Source: Massilia psychrophila (GTDB lineage: Bacteria > Pseudomonadota > Gammaproteobacteria > Burkholderiales > Burkholderiaceae_D). Taken from it: a DNA stretch of 64,000 bases. Positions 1 through 9,158 of this stretch are shown piece by piece. Each line of letters starts with the position of its first letter. The first letter of the stretch is position 1. Location of the stretch: assembly GCF_002760665.1 (NCBI RefSeq), contig NZ_PDOB01000007.1:87405-151404 (forward strand), read 5' to 3'. A model generated the notes under the pieces. That model did not search any database. It saw nothing but the letters and a program-made list of their open reading frames with translations, and had not been told where the DNA came from. Position numbers and translations under genes: made by a program.

Positions 1-110
1 GTTTCACCAGCGACCCGAGCATCAAATCGAGCCTGAAGTTCCTGCGCAAGACGCCATGGGCGCGCATTAAGGTGGAAGCGTTGTATTTGCAGACCCAGTT
101 CACCCAATAA
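1..110 (+). CDS. VF530/DUF2132 family DNA-binding protein, C-terminal part
   Basis: Only the last 35 codons are in the window; the reading frame begins at base 3 and stops with TAA at 108-110. The visible peptide contains [18 protein letters not shown] followed by KVEALYL, the hallmark end of the short VF530-type (DUF2132) proteins, which are compact helical DNA-binding-like proteins of about 75-90 residues and unknown role. The gene starts upstream of the window. A DUF4404 gene follows after 13 bases and may be co-transcribed. Identification is by motif recall, without a search. Confidence 0.75.
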   Translation, partial: FTSDPSIKSSLKFLRKTPWARIKVEALYLQTQFTQ

Positions 111-123
111 AGCGAGAACTAGC

Positions 124-468
124 ATGTTGAACGAGAACGCATCGAACCTGAAGCAGCATTTGAAGACCTTGCATGCCGACTTGGCCAGCACGGGCGAGGT
201 AGACGGCGAGTTGACGGACCTGTTGCGCCAGCTCGACAGCGACATCAAGACCTTGCTCGAGCGCCGTCAGCAGGATGATGCCGGCCAAGCCGGCACAGTT
301 GGCACAGTCAGCACCGCCAGTACCGAGGGCGGCGAGGGCGCCGAAAGCACCACCTACGGCCTGGCCGAACGCTCGCAGGAAATCACCGCCAAGTTTGCCG
401 CCAGACACCCGCGCCTGGAACCGGCCCTGCGCGAACTGGGCACGATGCTCGCCAACATGGGCATATAG
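124..468 (+). CDS. DUF4404 family protein
   Basis: A 114-residue acidic protein with an N-terminal helical part (LKQHLKTLHADLAST, then LLRQLDSDIKTLLERR), a low-complexity Gly/Thr/Ala linker at about residues 50-78, and a C-terminal helix ending LRELGTMLANMGI. This two-helix plus linker layout matches the small DUF4404 family, which has no assigned function. No signal peptide or membrane segment is visible, so it is likely cytosolic. It follows the VF530 gene closely. Confidence 0.65.
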   Translation: MLNENASNLKQHLKTLHADLASTGEVDGELTDLLRQLDSDIKTLLERRQQDDAGQAGTVGTVSTASTEGGEGAESTTYGLAERSQEITAKFAARHPRLEPALRELGTMLANMGI

Positions 469-593
469 CGACTCGGCGTCGCCGTCAGACCTGAACAAGT
501 TATTGATATTTAAGCAGTTTTTAGTTCTTCGGGGGCAACGGAAACGACCGGCCGACAAGCTGGCGGCAGCGTTTTCCGGTACAATGCTGCCCA

Positions 594-2879
594 ATGAGCT
601 CCCCAATCAACCTGTTTGCGACCGTCCCGAAGCGCTCTAGCCGCGCTGCCGTTGCCCCTTTCCTGCCGATGTCGCGCGCCGAGATGGACGTGCTCGGCTG
701 GGATGCGTGCGATGTCATCCTCGTCACCGGCGACGCCTATATCGACCATCCGAGCTTTGGCATGGCGCTGGTCGGCCGTCTGCTCGAAGCGCAAGGTTTT
801 CGGGTCGGCATCATCGCCCAGCCGGACTGGCTGTCGGCCGAGCCGTTCCGCGCCCTCGGCAAGCCAACGCTGTATTTCGGCGTTACCGCTGGCAACATGG
901 ATTCGATGGTCAACCGCTATACGGCCGACCGCAAGATCCGCTCCGACGACGCCTACACGCCCAATGGCGAGCCGAACAAGCGGCCCGACCGCACCGTGAC
1001 GGTGTACGCCCAGCGCGCGCGCGAAGCGTATCCGGATGTGCCGGTCATCATCGGCTCGATCGAAGCGTCGCTGCGCCGCATCGCCCATTACGATTACTGG
1101 TCGGACAAGGTGCGCCGCTCGGTGCTGCCGGACTCGAAGGCCGATCTGCTGCTGTTCGGTAACGCCGAACGTGCACTGGTCGACCTGACGAACCGCTTGG
1201 CCGCCGGTGAAAACATCAGGGATATCCGGGATTTGCGCGGCACCGCCTTCATGGCCCCAAGCGGCTGGCTGCCTGCCGACGACTGGACGGTGGCGAACTC
1301 GACCCGGGTGGATGTGCCCGGCAAGGTCGACGCCCATCCCGATCCGTACGCAATGGCGCAGGAAGACAAATCCGCCTGCGCCACCGACAACAACGCCGCC
1401 GCGCCGGAAGTGGTGAAGCCGATCCGCATCATGTCACGCGAAGAGCGCCTCGCGCTGGCGAAGGAAATACACAACAAGACCGTGGTGCGGCTGCCGGCCT
1501 ACGACGTCGTCAAGGACGACCCGGTGATGTACGCCCACACCTCGCGCGTGTTCCACCTCGAATCGAATCCCGGCAATGCGCGCGCGATGGTGCAGGCCCA
1601 CGGCGAACGCGACGTCTGGCTGAACCCGCCCCCGCTGCCGCTGGCGATGGACGAGATGGACGGCGTCTACGACATGAATTATGCCCGCGCCCCGCACCCG
1701 AGCTACGGCAAGGCAAAAATTCCCGCGTGGGACATGATCCGCTTCTCGGTCAACATCATGCGCGGCTGCTTCGGCGGCTGCACCTTTTGTTCGATTACCG
1801 AGCACGAGGGACGCATCATCCAGAGCCGCAGCGAACCGTCGATCCTGCGCGAAATCGAGCACATCCGTGACAAGACGAAAGGTTTTACCGGCACCATTTC
1901 TGACCTGGGCGGGCCGACTGCCAATATGTACCGGCTGGCGTGCAAGGAAAAAGCCATCGAGGAATCGTGCCGCCGCCTGTCGTGCGTGTACCCGACCATC
2001 TGCATCAACCTCGGCACCGACCACAGCAAGCTCATTTCGCTGTACCGCAAGGCGCGCGCAATCCCCGGTATCAAGAAGGTGCTGATCAGCTCGGGCCTGC
2101 GTTACGACCTGGCGGTGCGTTCGCCCGAGTATGTCAAGGAACTGGTGACCCACCACGTCGGCGGCCTGCTCAAAATCGCGCCTGAACACACCGAAGAAGG
2201 CACCTTGTCGAAGATGATGAAGCCGGGCATCGGTGCCTACGACGAGTTCAAGGCGATGTTCGACAAGTACTCGCTGGAAGCGGGCAAGAAGCAATACCTG
2301 ATCCCGTATTTCATTGCCGCCCACCCTGGCACCACCGACACCGACATGCTGAACCTGGCACTGTGGCTGAAAAAGAACAATTTCAAGCTCGATCAGGTGC
2401 AGACTTTCATGCCGACGCCGATGGCGATGGCGACCACCATGTACCACTCGCGCAAGAATCCGCTCAAAAAAGTGACCGCCGATTCCGAGATCGTCGAGAC
2501 CGCAAAGAGCGGCAAAATAAGGCGCGCCCACAAGGCCTTCCTGCGCTACCAGGATCCGGCCAACTGGCCGATCCTGCGCGAGACGCTGGTCAACATGGGC
2601 CGCGGCGACCTGATCGGCAATGGCGACAAGCACCTGGTGCCGAGCTGGCAGGCGTCGGAAGACGGCGGCCTGGCGGCGGGCGAGCGCAAGCGCCAGACCG
2701 CGGGCGCCGGCACGCTCGACAAGTTCGTCGCGGCGCCGAAGCGGGCCACTGCGCGATCGACCGCGCCGACGCCGTTCATCGCACCCGAGTCGACGGTGCG
2801 GCCGTCGATTTTGTCGACCATCAGGAGCAAGCCGAAGGCGGCGGCGCCGGTGGCGAAGGCGCGCGGCGGACGCAAGTAA
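594..2879 (+). CDS. YgiQ family radical SAM protein
   Basis: A 761-residue protein of the YgiQ family (UPF0313). The N-terminal region (about residues 1-300) has the family motifs PLSxAEMDxLGWD-like and [11 protein letters not shown], and a cobalamin-binding-like fold is expected. The radical SAM core follows, with its cluster-binding cysteines spaced CxxxCxxC in [13 protein letters not shown] near residue 390-400. The C-terminus is basic and low complexity, as in relatives. The substrate of YgiQ proteins is not established. The ATG is preceded by only weak Shine-Dalgarno sequence, but the N-terminus begins exactly like family members, so the start is well supported. Confidence 0.9.
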   Translation: MSSPINLFATVPKRSSRAAVAPFLPMSRAEMDVLGWDACDVILVTGDAYIDHPSFGMALVGRLLEAQGFRVGIIAQPDWLSAEPFRALGKPTLYFGVTAGNMDSMVNRYTADRKIRSDDAYTPNGEPNKRPDRTVTVYAQRAREAYPDVPVIIGSIEASLRRIAHYDYWSDKVRRSVLPDSKADLLLFGNAERALVDLTNRLAAGENIRDIRDLRGTAFMAPSGWLPADDWTVANSTRVDVPGKVDAHPDPYAMAQEDKSACATDNNAAAPEVVKPIRIMSREERLALAKEIHNKTVVRLPAYDVVKDDPVMYAHTSRVFHLESNPGNARAMVQAHGERDVWLNPPPLPLAMDEMDGVYDMNYARAPHPSYGKAKIPAWDMIRFSVNIMRGCFGGCTFCSITEHEGRIIQSRSEPSILREIEHIRDKTKGFTGTISDLGGPTANMYRLACKEKAIEESCRRLSCVYPTICINLGTDHSKLISLYRKARAIPGIKKVLISSGLRYDLAVRSPEYVKELVTHHVGGLLKIAPEHTEEGTLSKMMKPGIGAYDEFKAMFDKYSLEAGKKQYLIPYFIAAHPGTTDTDMLNLALWLKKNNFKLDQVQTFMPTPMAMATTMYHSRKNPLKKVTADSEIVETAKSGKIRRAHKAFLRYQDPANWPILRETLVNMGRGDLIGNGDKHLVPSWQASEDGGLAAGERKRQTAGAGTLDKFVAAPKRATARSTAPTPFIAPESTVRPSILSTIRSKPKAAAPVAKARGGRK

Positions 2880-3365
2880 GCGGCACTGGAATGCCGAAAG
2901 GCGATTCCGACGCGTCAATTTGAGGGAAGCAACTTTCGTACGCAAGAATCGGGCTTTACCGCACAGGTACCGACTTGGTTCCCCGCGCAAGCGCCAACCT
3001 GTGCCCGCATTGTTGCAATTCGCTGAAAAAGCGTCGCCACCGTCGTTTCCGCCCATTGCCGGGAACGACGCATGATTGAATCTTTCAACGATGTGAGCTC
3101 AGTCTGGCGCGCATCTGGCGACCCAATTTCGCCGTACGGCCATTAACGCCATTTCCCTCAAGACCTCGTCCTGCAACACTTGCTCGACTAAAAAATCCCA
3201 CTGGCACCCCAAAATCCGTGTAATATAGTTCTCCTGTGCAACAGTCTTGGTTGTTCATATACTATTCTGAGACCTTGTCCACCGCTTAGCCAGGCACAAC
3301 GTTGACGGCTGATTTTGCTGAGAAAAAAGTACGGTGCGTGCCGCACTATCGACGAGGGACGGGCA
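2880..3365. other. intergenic gap of about 490 bp
   Basis: Between the YgiQ gene and the diguanylate cyclase no protein, RNA or convincing hairpin is visible. Open frames here are short, lack a start with a ribosome binding site and resemble nothing recognised. The last 150 bases are AT-richer than the surroundings and probably contain the promoter of the downstream gene. Confidence 0.4.
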
Positions 3366-4529
3366 GTGATCGATATCAGAACCTTTATGCTGGTGCTTGC
3401 CATCGGCAACTTCGGCTTTGCCTTGCTGATGGCCGGCTACGCCCGCACTGCGACCGCCAATCCGGCTATGCGGGTATGGGCCTGGGCCAAGGCGGTGCAG
3501 GGCTGTGCCCACCTGCTCACATGGCTGCGCCCGGACCTGCCTTATGCGGGCGTCGTCATCGCCGCCAACACCACCCTGATCCTCGGCAGCGCGTTCGAGG
3601 TGGCTGCCTATTGCACCTTCCTCGGCTTCGCCAACTGGAAAAAATGGCTGTACCCGTTTTCGGCGCTGGCGCTGCTGGTGGTTCACGGCGCGCGCCTGGG
3701 CCATGCCTCGTCGAACGAGCTGACGGTGCTCATCTCGGGCGTCATCGCCGCGCTCAGCGGCGCGATGGCGTGGATCCTGCTGCGGCCAGGCGCCAACCGC
3801 TCGTTGCTGCGGCGGGTGATCGGCATCAACGACGGCGTCTTCGCCATCGTGATGGGGGCGCGCGCCTATGCCGCCGCCGTCAACAGCGACATGTCGGTAT
3901 TCACGCCAGGTGCGGTGCAAACCGCCACCTTGCTCGCCGCCTACCTGCTGATGATCGTCAACGGCTTCGGCTTCCTGCTGCTGTGTAAGGAACAGGACGA
4001 CCAGGAGATGGCGCTGCTTGCCACCATCGACAGCCTGACGGGCCTGGTCAACCGGCGCGCTTTTTTCGAGCGCACCGACAGCGCGCGCCTGCTGGCGACC
4101 CGGCTGCATAGTCCGATCGGACTGATGATGATCGACATCGACCACTTCAAGCGGCTCAACGACCGGTTTGGCCACGCCACCGGCGACGAGGCCTTGCGCG
4201 TGTTCGCCGCCACCGCGCAGCAGACGCTGCGCGACCATGACATCATGGGCCGGCTGGGCGGCGAGGAATTCGCGCTGGTGCTGCCAGGCACTGATATCGA
4301 AGGCGCCACCCAGGCCGCCGAGCGGCTGCGCCAGGCCGTGTCGGCGGCGCGGCTGCCGACCAGCGACAACCAGTACGGCATTACGGTCAGCATTGGCGTG
4401 GTGGCGATCGATCCGAACGAACACATCAACTCGGCACTGGCACGCGCCGATCGCGCGCTGTACGCCGCCAAGAGCGGCGGGCGCGACCGTATAGTTGTCG
4501 ACGAGCCGCGGCTGCGGGTGGTCGGCTGA
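3366..4529 (+). CDS. membrane-anchored diguanylate cyclase (GGDEF)
   Basis: Makes the second messenger cyclic di-GMP from two GTP. The N-terminal half (residues about 1-200) has six to seven hydrophobic segments and should sit in the inner membrane. The C-terminal half is a GGDEF domain with the signature in the form RLGGEEFALVLPG, preceded by DSLTGLVNRRAF and DIDHFKRLND, so the active site appears intact. No RxxD product-inhibition motif stands out just before GGEEF. I place the start at the GTG at 3366, which has GAGGGACGGG immediately upstream. An in-frame ATG at 3315 would add 17 residues that do not look like membrane protein and lacks a clear ribosome site. Confidence 0.85.
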   Translation: MIDIRTFMLVLAIGNFGFALLMAGYARTATANPAMRVWAWAKAVQGCAHLLTWLRPDLPYAGVVIAANTTLILGSAFEVAAYCTFLGFANWKKWLYPFSALALLVVHGARLGHASSNELTVLISGVIAALSGAMAWILLRPGANRSLLRRVIGINDGVFAIVMGARAYAAAVNSDMSVFTPGAVQTATLLAAYLLMIVNGFGFLLLCKEQDDQEMALLATIDSLTGLVNRRAFFERTDSARLLATRLHSPIGLMMIDIDHFKRLNDRFGHATGDEALRVFAATAQQTLRDHDIMGRLGGEEFALVLPGTDIEGATQAAERLRQAVSAARLPTSDNQYGITVSIGVVAIDPNEHINSALARADRALYAAKSGGRDRIVVDEPRLRVVG

Positions 4530-4689
4530 TGTTAGCTGATGCCGGCGCACCACACTATCGTCACACCATTGTTACCCCTTCGCGCCAAAATATCGGATGA
4601 AATACGCGCCCGGCCGCGCTCCCTGTTATATTCGTTCGCATCCCCGCTCAGTTAGCACGGCAAGCAACCCATTTGACCCAAGGATTCTT

Positions 4690-5142
4690 ATGACCACTTC
4701 GACCATCCTGCGCGGTGCCATCGTCGCCGCCGCCCTCGGCCTCGCCATGCAGGCGCATGCCGACAGCACCTCGTCCGCCTCCAGCGCCGGCTCCGCCTCC
4801 AGCGGCAGCGTATCGGATTCGCTGGCAGGGTCGAGCAACAGTTCGAAGGGCGACGACCGCCGCGCCGACGGCAACTACCAGATCATCGACATCGACCATA
4901 CGCCGGGACGGGCCGGCAGCACGCGCGTGGCCATGCAGGCGGGCGATCCGCAGCAACGCATCGTGCTCGACCTGCCGGAAGAGGTATTCGCCAGGCAGGG
5001 CTTGACGCGCGGCGACTTCGTGCACGCCAAGAACCGCTCGTACGGCCTCGAATTCGCCCGCGCCGACACGCGCGAAGCGTTCTTCCTGGTGCTCGAAGAC
5101 ACTGTCTACAAGGACCTGGCGGCGCGCAAAGTAGCGTTGTGA
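4690..5142 (+). CDS. secreted small hypothetical protein
   Basis: A 150-residue protein with a classical signal peptide (ILRGAIVAAALGLAMQAHA, cleavage near residue 24), then a Ser/Ala/Gly-rich stretch, then a folded acidic C-terminal domain. An upstream in-frame ATG at 4597 would hide the signal peptide, whereas the ATG at 4690 has AAGGA seven bases before it, so 4690 is preferred. The stop codon overlaps the GTG start of the next gene (GTGA), which implies co-expression with the DUF2145 protein. I do not recognise the family and assign no function. Confidence 0.6.
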   Translation: MTTSTILRGAIVAAALGLAMQAHADSTSSASSAGSASSGSVSDSLAGSSNSSKGDDRRADGNYQIIDIDHTPGRAGSTRVAMQAGDPQQRIVLDLPEEVFARQGLTRGDFVHAKNRSYGLEFARADTREAFFLVLEDTVYKDLAARKVAL

Positions 5143-6059
5143 GATTAACCGCCGCGCTTATTCTGGCGGCATCGTTGGCGTGCGGCGGCGCACAGGCCCG
5201 GTCCGGCGCATCCGGTGCATCTGGCGCGCCGGCGATGTCGGCGTTTTGCGACCGCAGCGTGGCGCTGTCGGCCGGCCAGCAAGACAAATTGCTGCGCTTT
5301 GCCGGCGTGGTGCGCGAAGAACTGGGCAACGCCGATGCCGCGCTCGTGAGCCGGTCCGGACTTGACCTGTCGCGCTTCCAGATCCGCTATTCGCACGCTG
5401 CCGTGGCCTGGCGCGACGGCGCCGGCAGCTGGTCGGCGCGCCAGCTCTACTATGCGTGCGACGAGCGCCGCCCACGCATCTTCGATCAAGGCCTGGCCGG
5501 TTTTACGATGGGGATCGACGACCCTTCGCTCGGCTACATCACGATCGTGCGGCTGCCGCCGGACGCCGCCGATGCACTGCGCCGCGCCGCCCTCGATACG
5601 CCGCGCGCGCTGCACCTGCTGGCAGCCGACTACAGCGCCAACGCCTATCCGTTCAGCCTGCGCTACCAGAACTGCAATCAGTGGGTAATCGAGTTGCTGG
5701 CGATGGCGTGGGGCGACCTGGCCGACGGCATCGACCTGCGCGAGCGCGCCCAAGGCTGGTTGCGCGGCGCCGGCTACGCCCCCGAGCCGGTCGCGGTCGG
5801 CTCACGCCTGCTGATGCTCGCCGCCCCTTTCATCCCCTTCATCCACCTCGACGACCATCCGGCGCCTGAACGCGATGCCATGCTGCTGCGCGTCAGCCTG
5901 CCGTCGACGATCGAGGCGTTCGTGCACGCGCGCCTGCCAGGCAGCGAGCGCATCGAACTTTGCCACGATGGGCGGCAGGTTGTCGTGCATCGCGGGTGGA
6001 CGCCGATTGCGGCTGGGTGTAAGCCGGGCGAGGGCGATCGCGTGGTACTGCTCGATTAG
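5139..6059 (+). CDS. DUF2145 domain-containing exported protein
   Basis: A 306-residue protein with an N-terminal signal peptide (LTAALILAASLACGGAQA). The mature part has the features I associate with DUF2145 proteins: FAGVVREEL, the ARQLYYACDE segment and NQWVIELLA, followed by a Cys-containing C-terminal region. The function of the family is unknown and the location is probably periplasmic. It begins at a GTG that overlaps the stop of the preceding secreted protein by four bases, so translational coupling is likely. Its 3' end overlaps the convergent ABC ATPase gene by four bases. Confidence 0.65.
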   Translation: MRLTAALILAASLACGGAQARSGASGASGAPAMSAFCDRSVALSAGQQDKLLRFAGVVREELGNADAALVSRSGLDLSRFQIRYSHAAVAWRDGAGSWSARQLYYACDERRPRIFDQGLAGFTMGIDDPSLGYITIVRLPPDAADALRRAALDTPRALHLLAADYSANAYPFSLRYQNCNQWVIELLAMAWGDLADGIDLRERAQGWLRGAGYAPEPVAVGSRLLMLAAPFIPFIHLDDHPAPERDAMLLRVSLPSTIEAFVHARLPGSERIELCHDGRQVVVHRGWTPIAAGCKPGEGDRVVLLD

Positions 6060-6685
6060 GCCTGCAGGCCCAAGTCGAGCATGCGCGCGACGGGCAGCTG
6101 CGGATCGAGGTGACTGGTGAGCACGATGCACGTCTCCTGGGCCGCTGCGCGCCGTTCCAGTTCGCCGCGCAGGTGCGCCATGCCAGCCGCATCGAGTCCG
6201 TTGAACGGCTCGTCGATCAGCAGCAGCGTCACCGGCAAAGCCAGCGCCAGCGCCAGCTGCAGCTTCTTGTGCTGTCCCAGCGACAGTGTGGTGATCGCCT
6301 GCGGCAGCACCTCCATGATGCCGAATGCGGCCAGTTGCGCATCGAGCGCGTGGGTTGATGCCGCAGGATACAGCGCCAGGTGCAGGCCGAGCCATTCCGC
6401 CACCGTCAGCCAGGGCAGGTCGGCACTCTCGTGGCCGCAATAAAAGCTGCGCAGGCGGTAGGCGAGCGGCGCCTGCGCGCTGTCGACGCCGCCCAGCACG
6501 ATCGTGCCGGCGTTTGGCGCCAGCGCCCCTGCAAGCAGCTTGAGCAAGGTAGTCTTGCCTTTGCCGTTGGCGCCGCGCAGCCAGGTAATGCCCGGCGCCA
6601 GCGCCAGTGAAAAGCCGGCGAAGACGGGGCGCGTATCGAAGTGAAAACCCAGGCCATCGACCTTCAACATTGTGTTCAAATCCAT
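6056..6685 (-). CDS. ABC transporter ATP-binding protein
   Basis: A 209-residue single ABC ATPase domain: Walker A GANGKGKTTLLK, a signature region reading LSLGQHKKLQLALALA in place of LSGGQ, and Walker B LLLIDEPFNGLD followed by the H-loop in LTSHLD. The shape and the divergent signature resemble CcmA and small peptide or drug exporter ATPases, but no other ccm genes are near, so I do not use that name. The ATG at 6685 has AGGAAG nine bases upstream. It overlaps the 3' end of the upstream permease gene by ten bases and very likely forms its energy-coupling partner. Confidence 0.8.
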   Translation of the reverse strand: MDLNTMLKVDGLGFHFDTRPVFAGFSLALAPGITWLRGANGKGKTTLLKLLAGALAPNAGTIVLGGVDSAQAPLAYRLRSFYCGHESADLPWLTVAEWLGLHLALYPAASTHALDAQLAAFGIMEVLPQAITTLSLGQHKKLQLALALALPVTLLLIDEPFNGLDAAGMAHLRGELERRAAAQETCIVLTSHLDPQLPVARMLDLGLQA

Positions 6686-7749
6686 ATTTCGCTTCCTACC
6701 GCAGTCAGTACGACGATTGATGTAACCACCAGAGCCACCCGCCCGCGCGGATTGAATCGGGGGATCGCCACCAGCAGCAAAGGCGCCAGCACGCCGAGCG
6801 CAAGATAGGCGCGCCCTGCCTGACGATGCCAGAGGCCTTGACTCCATCCCGCGCCAAACAGCAGCGCCAGCACCAGCCCAACCGGCGCCAGCGAAAAAGC
6901 GCGCGCCCATAGTTCCAGTGCGCCGCGGCGCAGCGGCCACGCCGCCATGACAGGTCGCAATATGCCAAGCTGTTCGCGCACTGCCTTGTCGCCGCGGTCG
7001 GCCAGCAGAACCAGCGACGCGCTCGCAACGACATCGAGCACGCCGCGCGCGAGGCCGGCCGGCGCCATCATCCATGCCAAGGCGCTGGCCAGCGCGCCAG
7101 CCAGCAGCGCCGACTGCTGCCAGCCAATGACGTTATCGCCGCGCCAGAATGGCAACCAGAACAGGCGGTGCCAGAAGCAGGCGGTACGCCATCGCCACTG
7201 AGCGCGGCGGGGCGCGGCAGCAAGCGGGCGCATGCGTGAACTTGGCCGCGGGCCGCGCGCGCGAAATGTCAACATGACGGCCGCACAAACCCAAGTCACA
7301 AGGAAGGAAAACACGATGGCGGGCAGCGCGCGGCCAGGCTGCAGCCAGTCGGGTCCCTGATGCATCCAGATTGCGCCCGACACCACGTACGCCAGCGCGA
7401 GCGGTCCGGCCAGCATGCCGGCGACGAGGGCATCGGCCGCCAGGGCGGCGCGCGGTGGGATCGGCAGCGGATGCAGCGCGCGCACCACGTCTGGCGGCAG
7501 CAGGCGCCGGCGCAGCAGGAACACCGGCAAGCTCATGGCCAGTCCATGCGCGAACAGCAGCGGGATCGACTCGAACAGGGGAAGGGCGCTTGCTGCCATG
7601 GGCGGCATGGCGATCAGTGCGAACAGGCCGACCAGCACCTGGCCGAACACCAGCAGGACGATTTCGCCCGAGCTTTTGACGCTGGCGATAAAGTCGACCA
7701 ACGCGTGCCGCGCCAGCCGGATCCGAAACGTCACGTATGCGTGGGCCAA
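6676..7749 (-). CDS. multi-spanning ABC transporter permease
   Basis: A 357-residue, strongly hydrophobic protein with eight or more predicted membrane segments and no soluble domain of note. Its 3' end overlaps the ABC ATPase by ten bases, so it is most simply read as that ATPase's membrane partner. The sequence does not show an EAA loop or another family signature that would name the substrate. Some internal stretches are rich in Arg and Ala, typical of this GC-rich genome. Confidence 0.65.
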   Translation of the reverse strand: MAHAYVTFRIRLARHALVDFIASVKSSGEIVLLVFGQVLVGLFALIAMPPMAASALPLFESIPLLFAHGLAMSLPVFLLRRRLLPPDVVRALHPLPIPPRAALAADALVAGMLAGPLALAYVVSGAIWMHQGPDWLQPGRALPAIVFSFLVTWVCAAVMLTFRARGPRPSSRMRPLAAAPRRAQWRWRTACFWHRLFWLPFWRGDNVIGWQQSALLAGALASALAWMMAPAGLARGVLDVVASASLVLLADRGDKAVREQLGILRPVMAAWPLRRGALELWARAFSLAPVGLVLALLFGAGWSQGLWHRQAGRAYLALGVLAPLLLVAIPRFNPRGRVALVVTSIVVLTAVGSEIWI

Positions 7750-7995
7750 GGTGTGCCGATCTGAAAAAGTTCAAGAGATGTCACTGCGCGACTTCCCGCG
7801 CCATCATGGATCCATACACGGCATGAATGCGACGCACGGTTTGCCGTGGCAGTGACGCATTATGGATCCCCGCTGCGCGAGGACGACGTAATTTTGCACG
7901 TCTGGACGGAACTCGCCTACCTGCGGCAGGCCGCCGATTCGCTTCGAGCCCCAAGCCGTGCTCCCCGCAGGGGGAGCACTCCGGTACCTATATAT

Positions 7996-8030
7996 AAAGA
8001 AAAAGCCCCGACAAGCGGGGCTTTTTCTTT
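7996..8030 (-). terminator. rho-independent terminator, distal copy
   Basis: A GC stem AGCCCCG/CGGGGCT flanked by A and T tracts, symmetrical enough to act on either strand. It is identical to the copy next to tRNA-Asp. Confidence 0.8.
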
Positions 8031-8151
8031 GATGCTGGCGGAGCGGACGGGACTCGCCTACCTGTGGCAGGCCGCCGAATCGCTTGCAAGCGATTCGCTT
8101 CGAGTCCCAAACCGTGCTCCCCGCAGGGGGAGCACTCCGGTACCTATGTAT

Positions 8152-8186
8152 AAAGAAAAAGCCCCGACAAGCGGGGCTTTTTCTTT
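8152..8186 (-). terminator. rho-independent terminator of the tRNA operon
   Basis: The stem AGCCCCG/CGGGGCT with a short loop and a T-rich tail lies six bases past the CCA end of tRNA-Asp. It presumably ends the tRNA-Val/tRNA-Asp transcript. Confidence 0.85.
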
Positions 8187-8191
8187 GATGC

Positions 8192-8268
8192 TGGCGGAGC
8201 GGACGGGACTCGAACCCGCGACCCCCGACGTGACAGGCCGGTATTCTAACCAACTGAACTACCACTCC
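8192..8268 (-). tRNA. tRNA-Asp (GTC)
   Basis: Read on the minus strand this gives a 77-base cloverleaf with acceptor stem GGAGTGG/CCGCTCC, a normal D arm, an anticodon loop CTGTCAC with anticodon GTC, a T arm GGGTTCGAGTCCC and an encoded CCA end. It is transcribed after tRNA-Val. Confidence 0.97.
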
Positions 8269-8313
8269 GTATTACTCTGATCGGTACCACAGATCATGAT
8301 GCTGTTTCTGATT

Positions 8314-8389
8314 TGGTGGGCGCTGAGAGGCTCGAACTCCCGACCTAAGCCTTGTAAGGGCTCCGCTCTACCAACTGAGCTAAGCGCCC
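8314..8389 (-). tRNA. tRNA-Val (TAC)
   Basis: On the minus strand this is a 76-base cloverleaf with acceptor stem GGGCGCT/AGCGCCC, D arm GCTCAGTTGGTAGAGC, anticodon loop CTTACAA with anticodon TAC, T arm with GTTCGAGCC, and an encoded CCA end. It lies 45 bases upstream of tRNA-Asp in the same direction, so the two are probably one transcript. Confidence 0.97.
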
Positions 8390-8562
8390 GCACACTTCAT
8401 TTCAGATCCTGCATCAGACGTTTGTCACCACGTCTGAAGAGGCCCGAACTATAGCGAGTAATTGCGCGCCGCGCAAGGGGTTTTTTACCGAGGCCGGTTT
8501 TTCATGGTGTGATCGCCGCCACGACTGTTGTATGGAAAAGGCCATCAATTATTATCAGCTTG

Positions 8563-9046
8563 CAATTCCCGGCCGAGCTGGCTGAAATTGGCGACAATTA
8601 CGTCGACAACTACGCCGGCACCGCCTTCGCTGCCAAGCGTAATGAACTCGACGGCTACAACGAGCACGCCGAGCGATCGCAGCTGCCGTACACGCCAAAC
8701 GCCGCCGTAAGCGCGCTGTTCAACGTGCACCAGCGCAGCGTCGACGACTTCGACGTCAGGAACCAGCAACTGACGGTCGTCGGCGGCAACTCGAACGTCA
8801 ACCGCCTGATCAACGCCGCCAAGACCCACGGCCGCGGCGCCGAGCTCGATGTCGAAGCCTACGTCAGCAGCGACTTCAAGGTCAGCTTGGGAGGCAGCTA
8901 CAACGCCACCGAAATTCGCGACGCCAGCCTGTCGGTCAACAAGTTCTTCCTGTACCAAGCGCTTACGTTCACCGGCAAGCCGCTGACTGAACGGCTTCAC
9001 CAACGAGCTGCGCGCGGCCGGCATCCAGTTCAAAAGCAATTTTTAA
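8563..9046 (+). pseudogene. TonB-dependent receptor remnant
   Basis: The open frame encodes beta-barrel-like sequence (YVDNYAGTAFAAKRNELDG, later NVNRLINAAKTHGRGAELD and SSDFKVSLGGSYNATEIRD) typical of the distal half of TonB-dependent outer membrane receptors. It has no signal peptide, plug domain or credible start. Near 8987 the frame changes: the continuation NGFTNELRAAGIQFKSNF, ending at the TAA at 9044-9046, is in another frame and looks like the barrel's end. So it is a 5'-truncated, frameshifted fragment. Confidence 0.6.
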
Positions 9047-9127
9047 GCGATAGCCTTTTTTGTTGGGATTACTCTTTGCTGGGTTGTTCCCCAGCGTCGG
9101 TATTGCAACAAATCACGTTTCAGTCAA

Positions 9128-9147
9128 TACTGTATGCATTTACAGTA
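9128..9147 (+). promoter_or_regulatory. LexA (SOS) box of dinB
   Basis: The core CTGTATGCATTTACAG (9130-9145) is a near-perfect match to the proteobacterial LexA site CTG-N10-CAG, with the flanking TA...TA of the consensus as well. It lies 12 bases before the dinB GTG start, so LexA would block transcription until DNA damage. Confidence 0.85.
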
Positions 9148-9158
9148 GTTGTGACCGC

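Larger units (their letters stand above)
7912..8208. repeat. two tandem copies of a terminator block with tRNA-Asp 3' end
   Basis: A unit of about 141 bp (7912-8052) is repeated at 8053-8208 with a 15-bp internal insertion. Each copy holds a hairpin built on GTGCTCCCCGCAGGGGGAGC, a strong terminator hairpin, and at its right edge the last 20 or so bases of the tRNA-Asp gene (read on the minus strand). The second copy runs into the complete tRNA-Asp. The block thus multiplied the tRNA 3' end together with its terminator. Confidence 0.85.

Noticed and set aside
6056..7075. Longer start (339 residues) for the ABC ATPase
   Set aside because: The first 130 residues are an out-of-frame shadow of the permease gene; a ribosome site precedes the ATG at 6685.
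7804..8280. Open frames of about 145-150 residues on both strands across the tRNA-Asp region
   Set aside because: They arise from the tandem terminator repeats and tRNA sequence; internal repetition in the translation mirrors the DNA repeat, and no start signal or family is recognisable.
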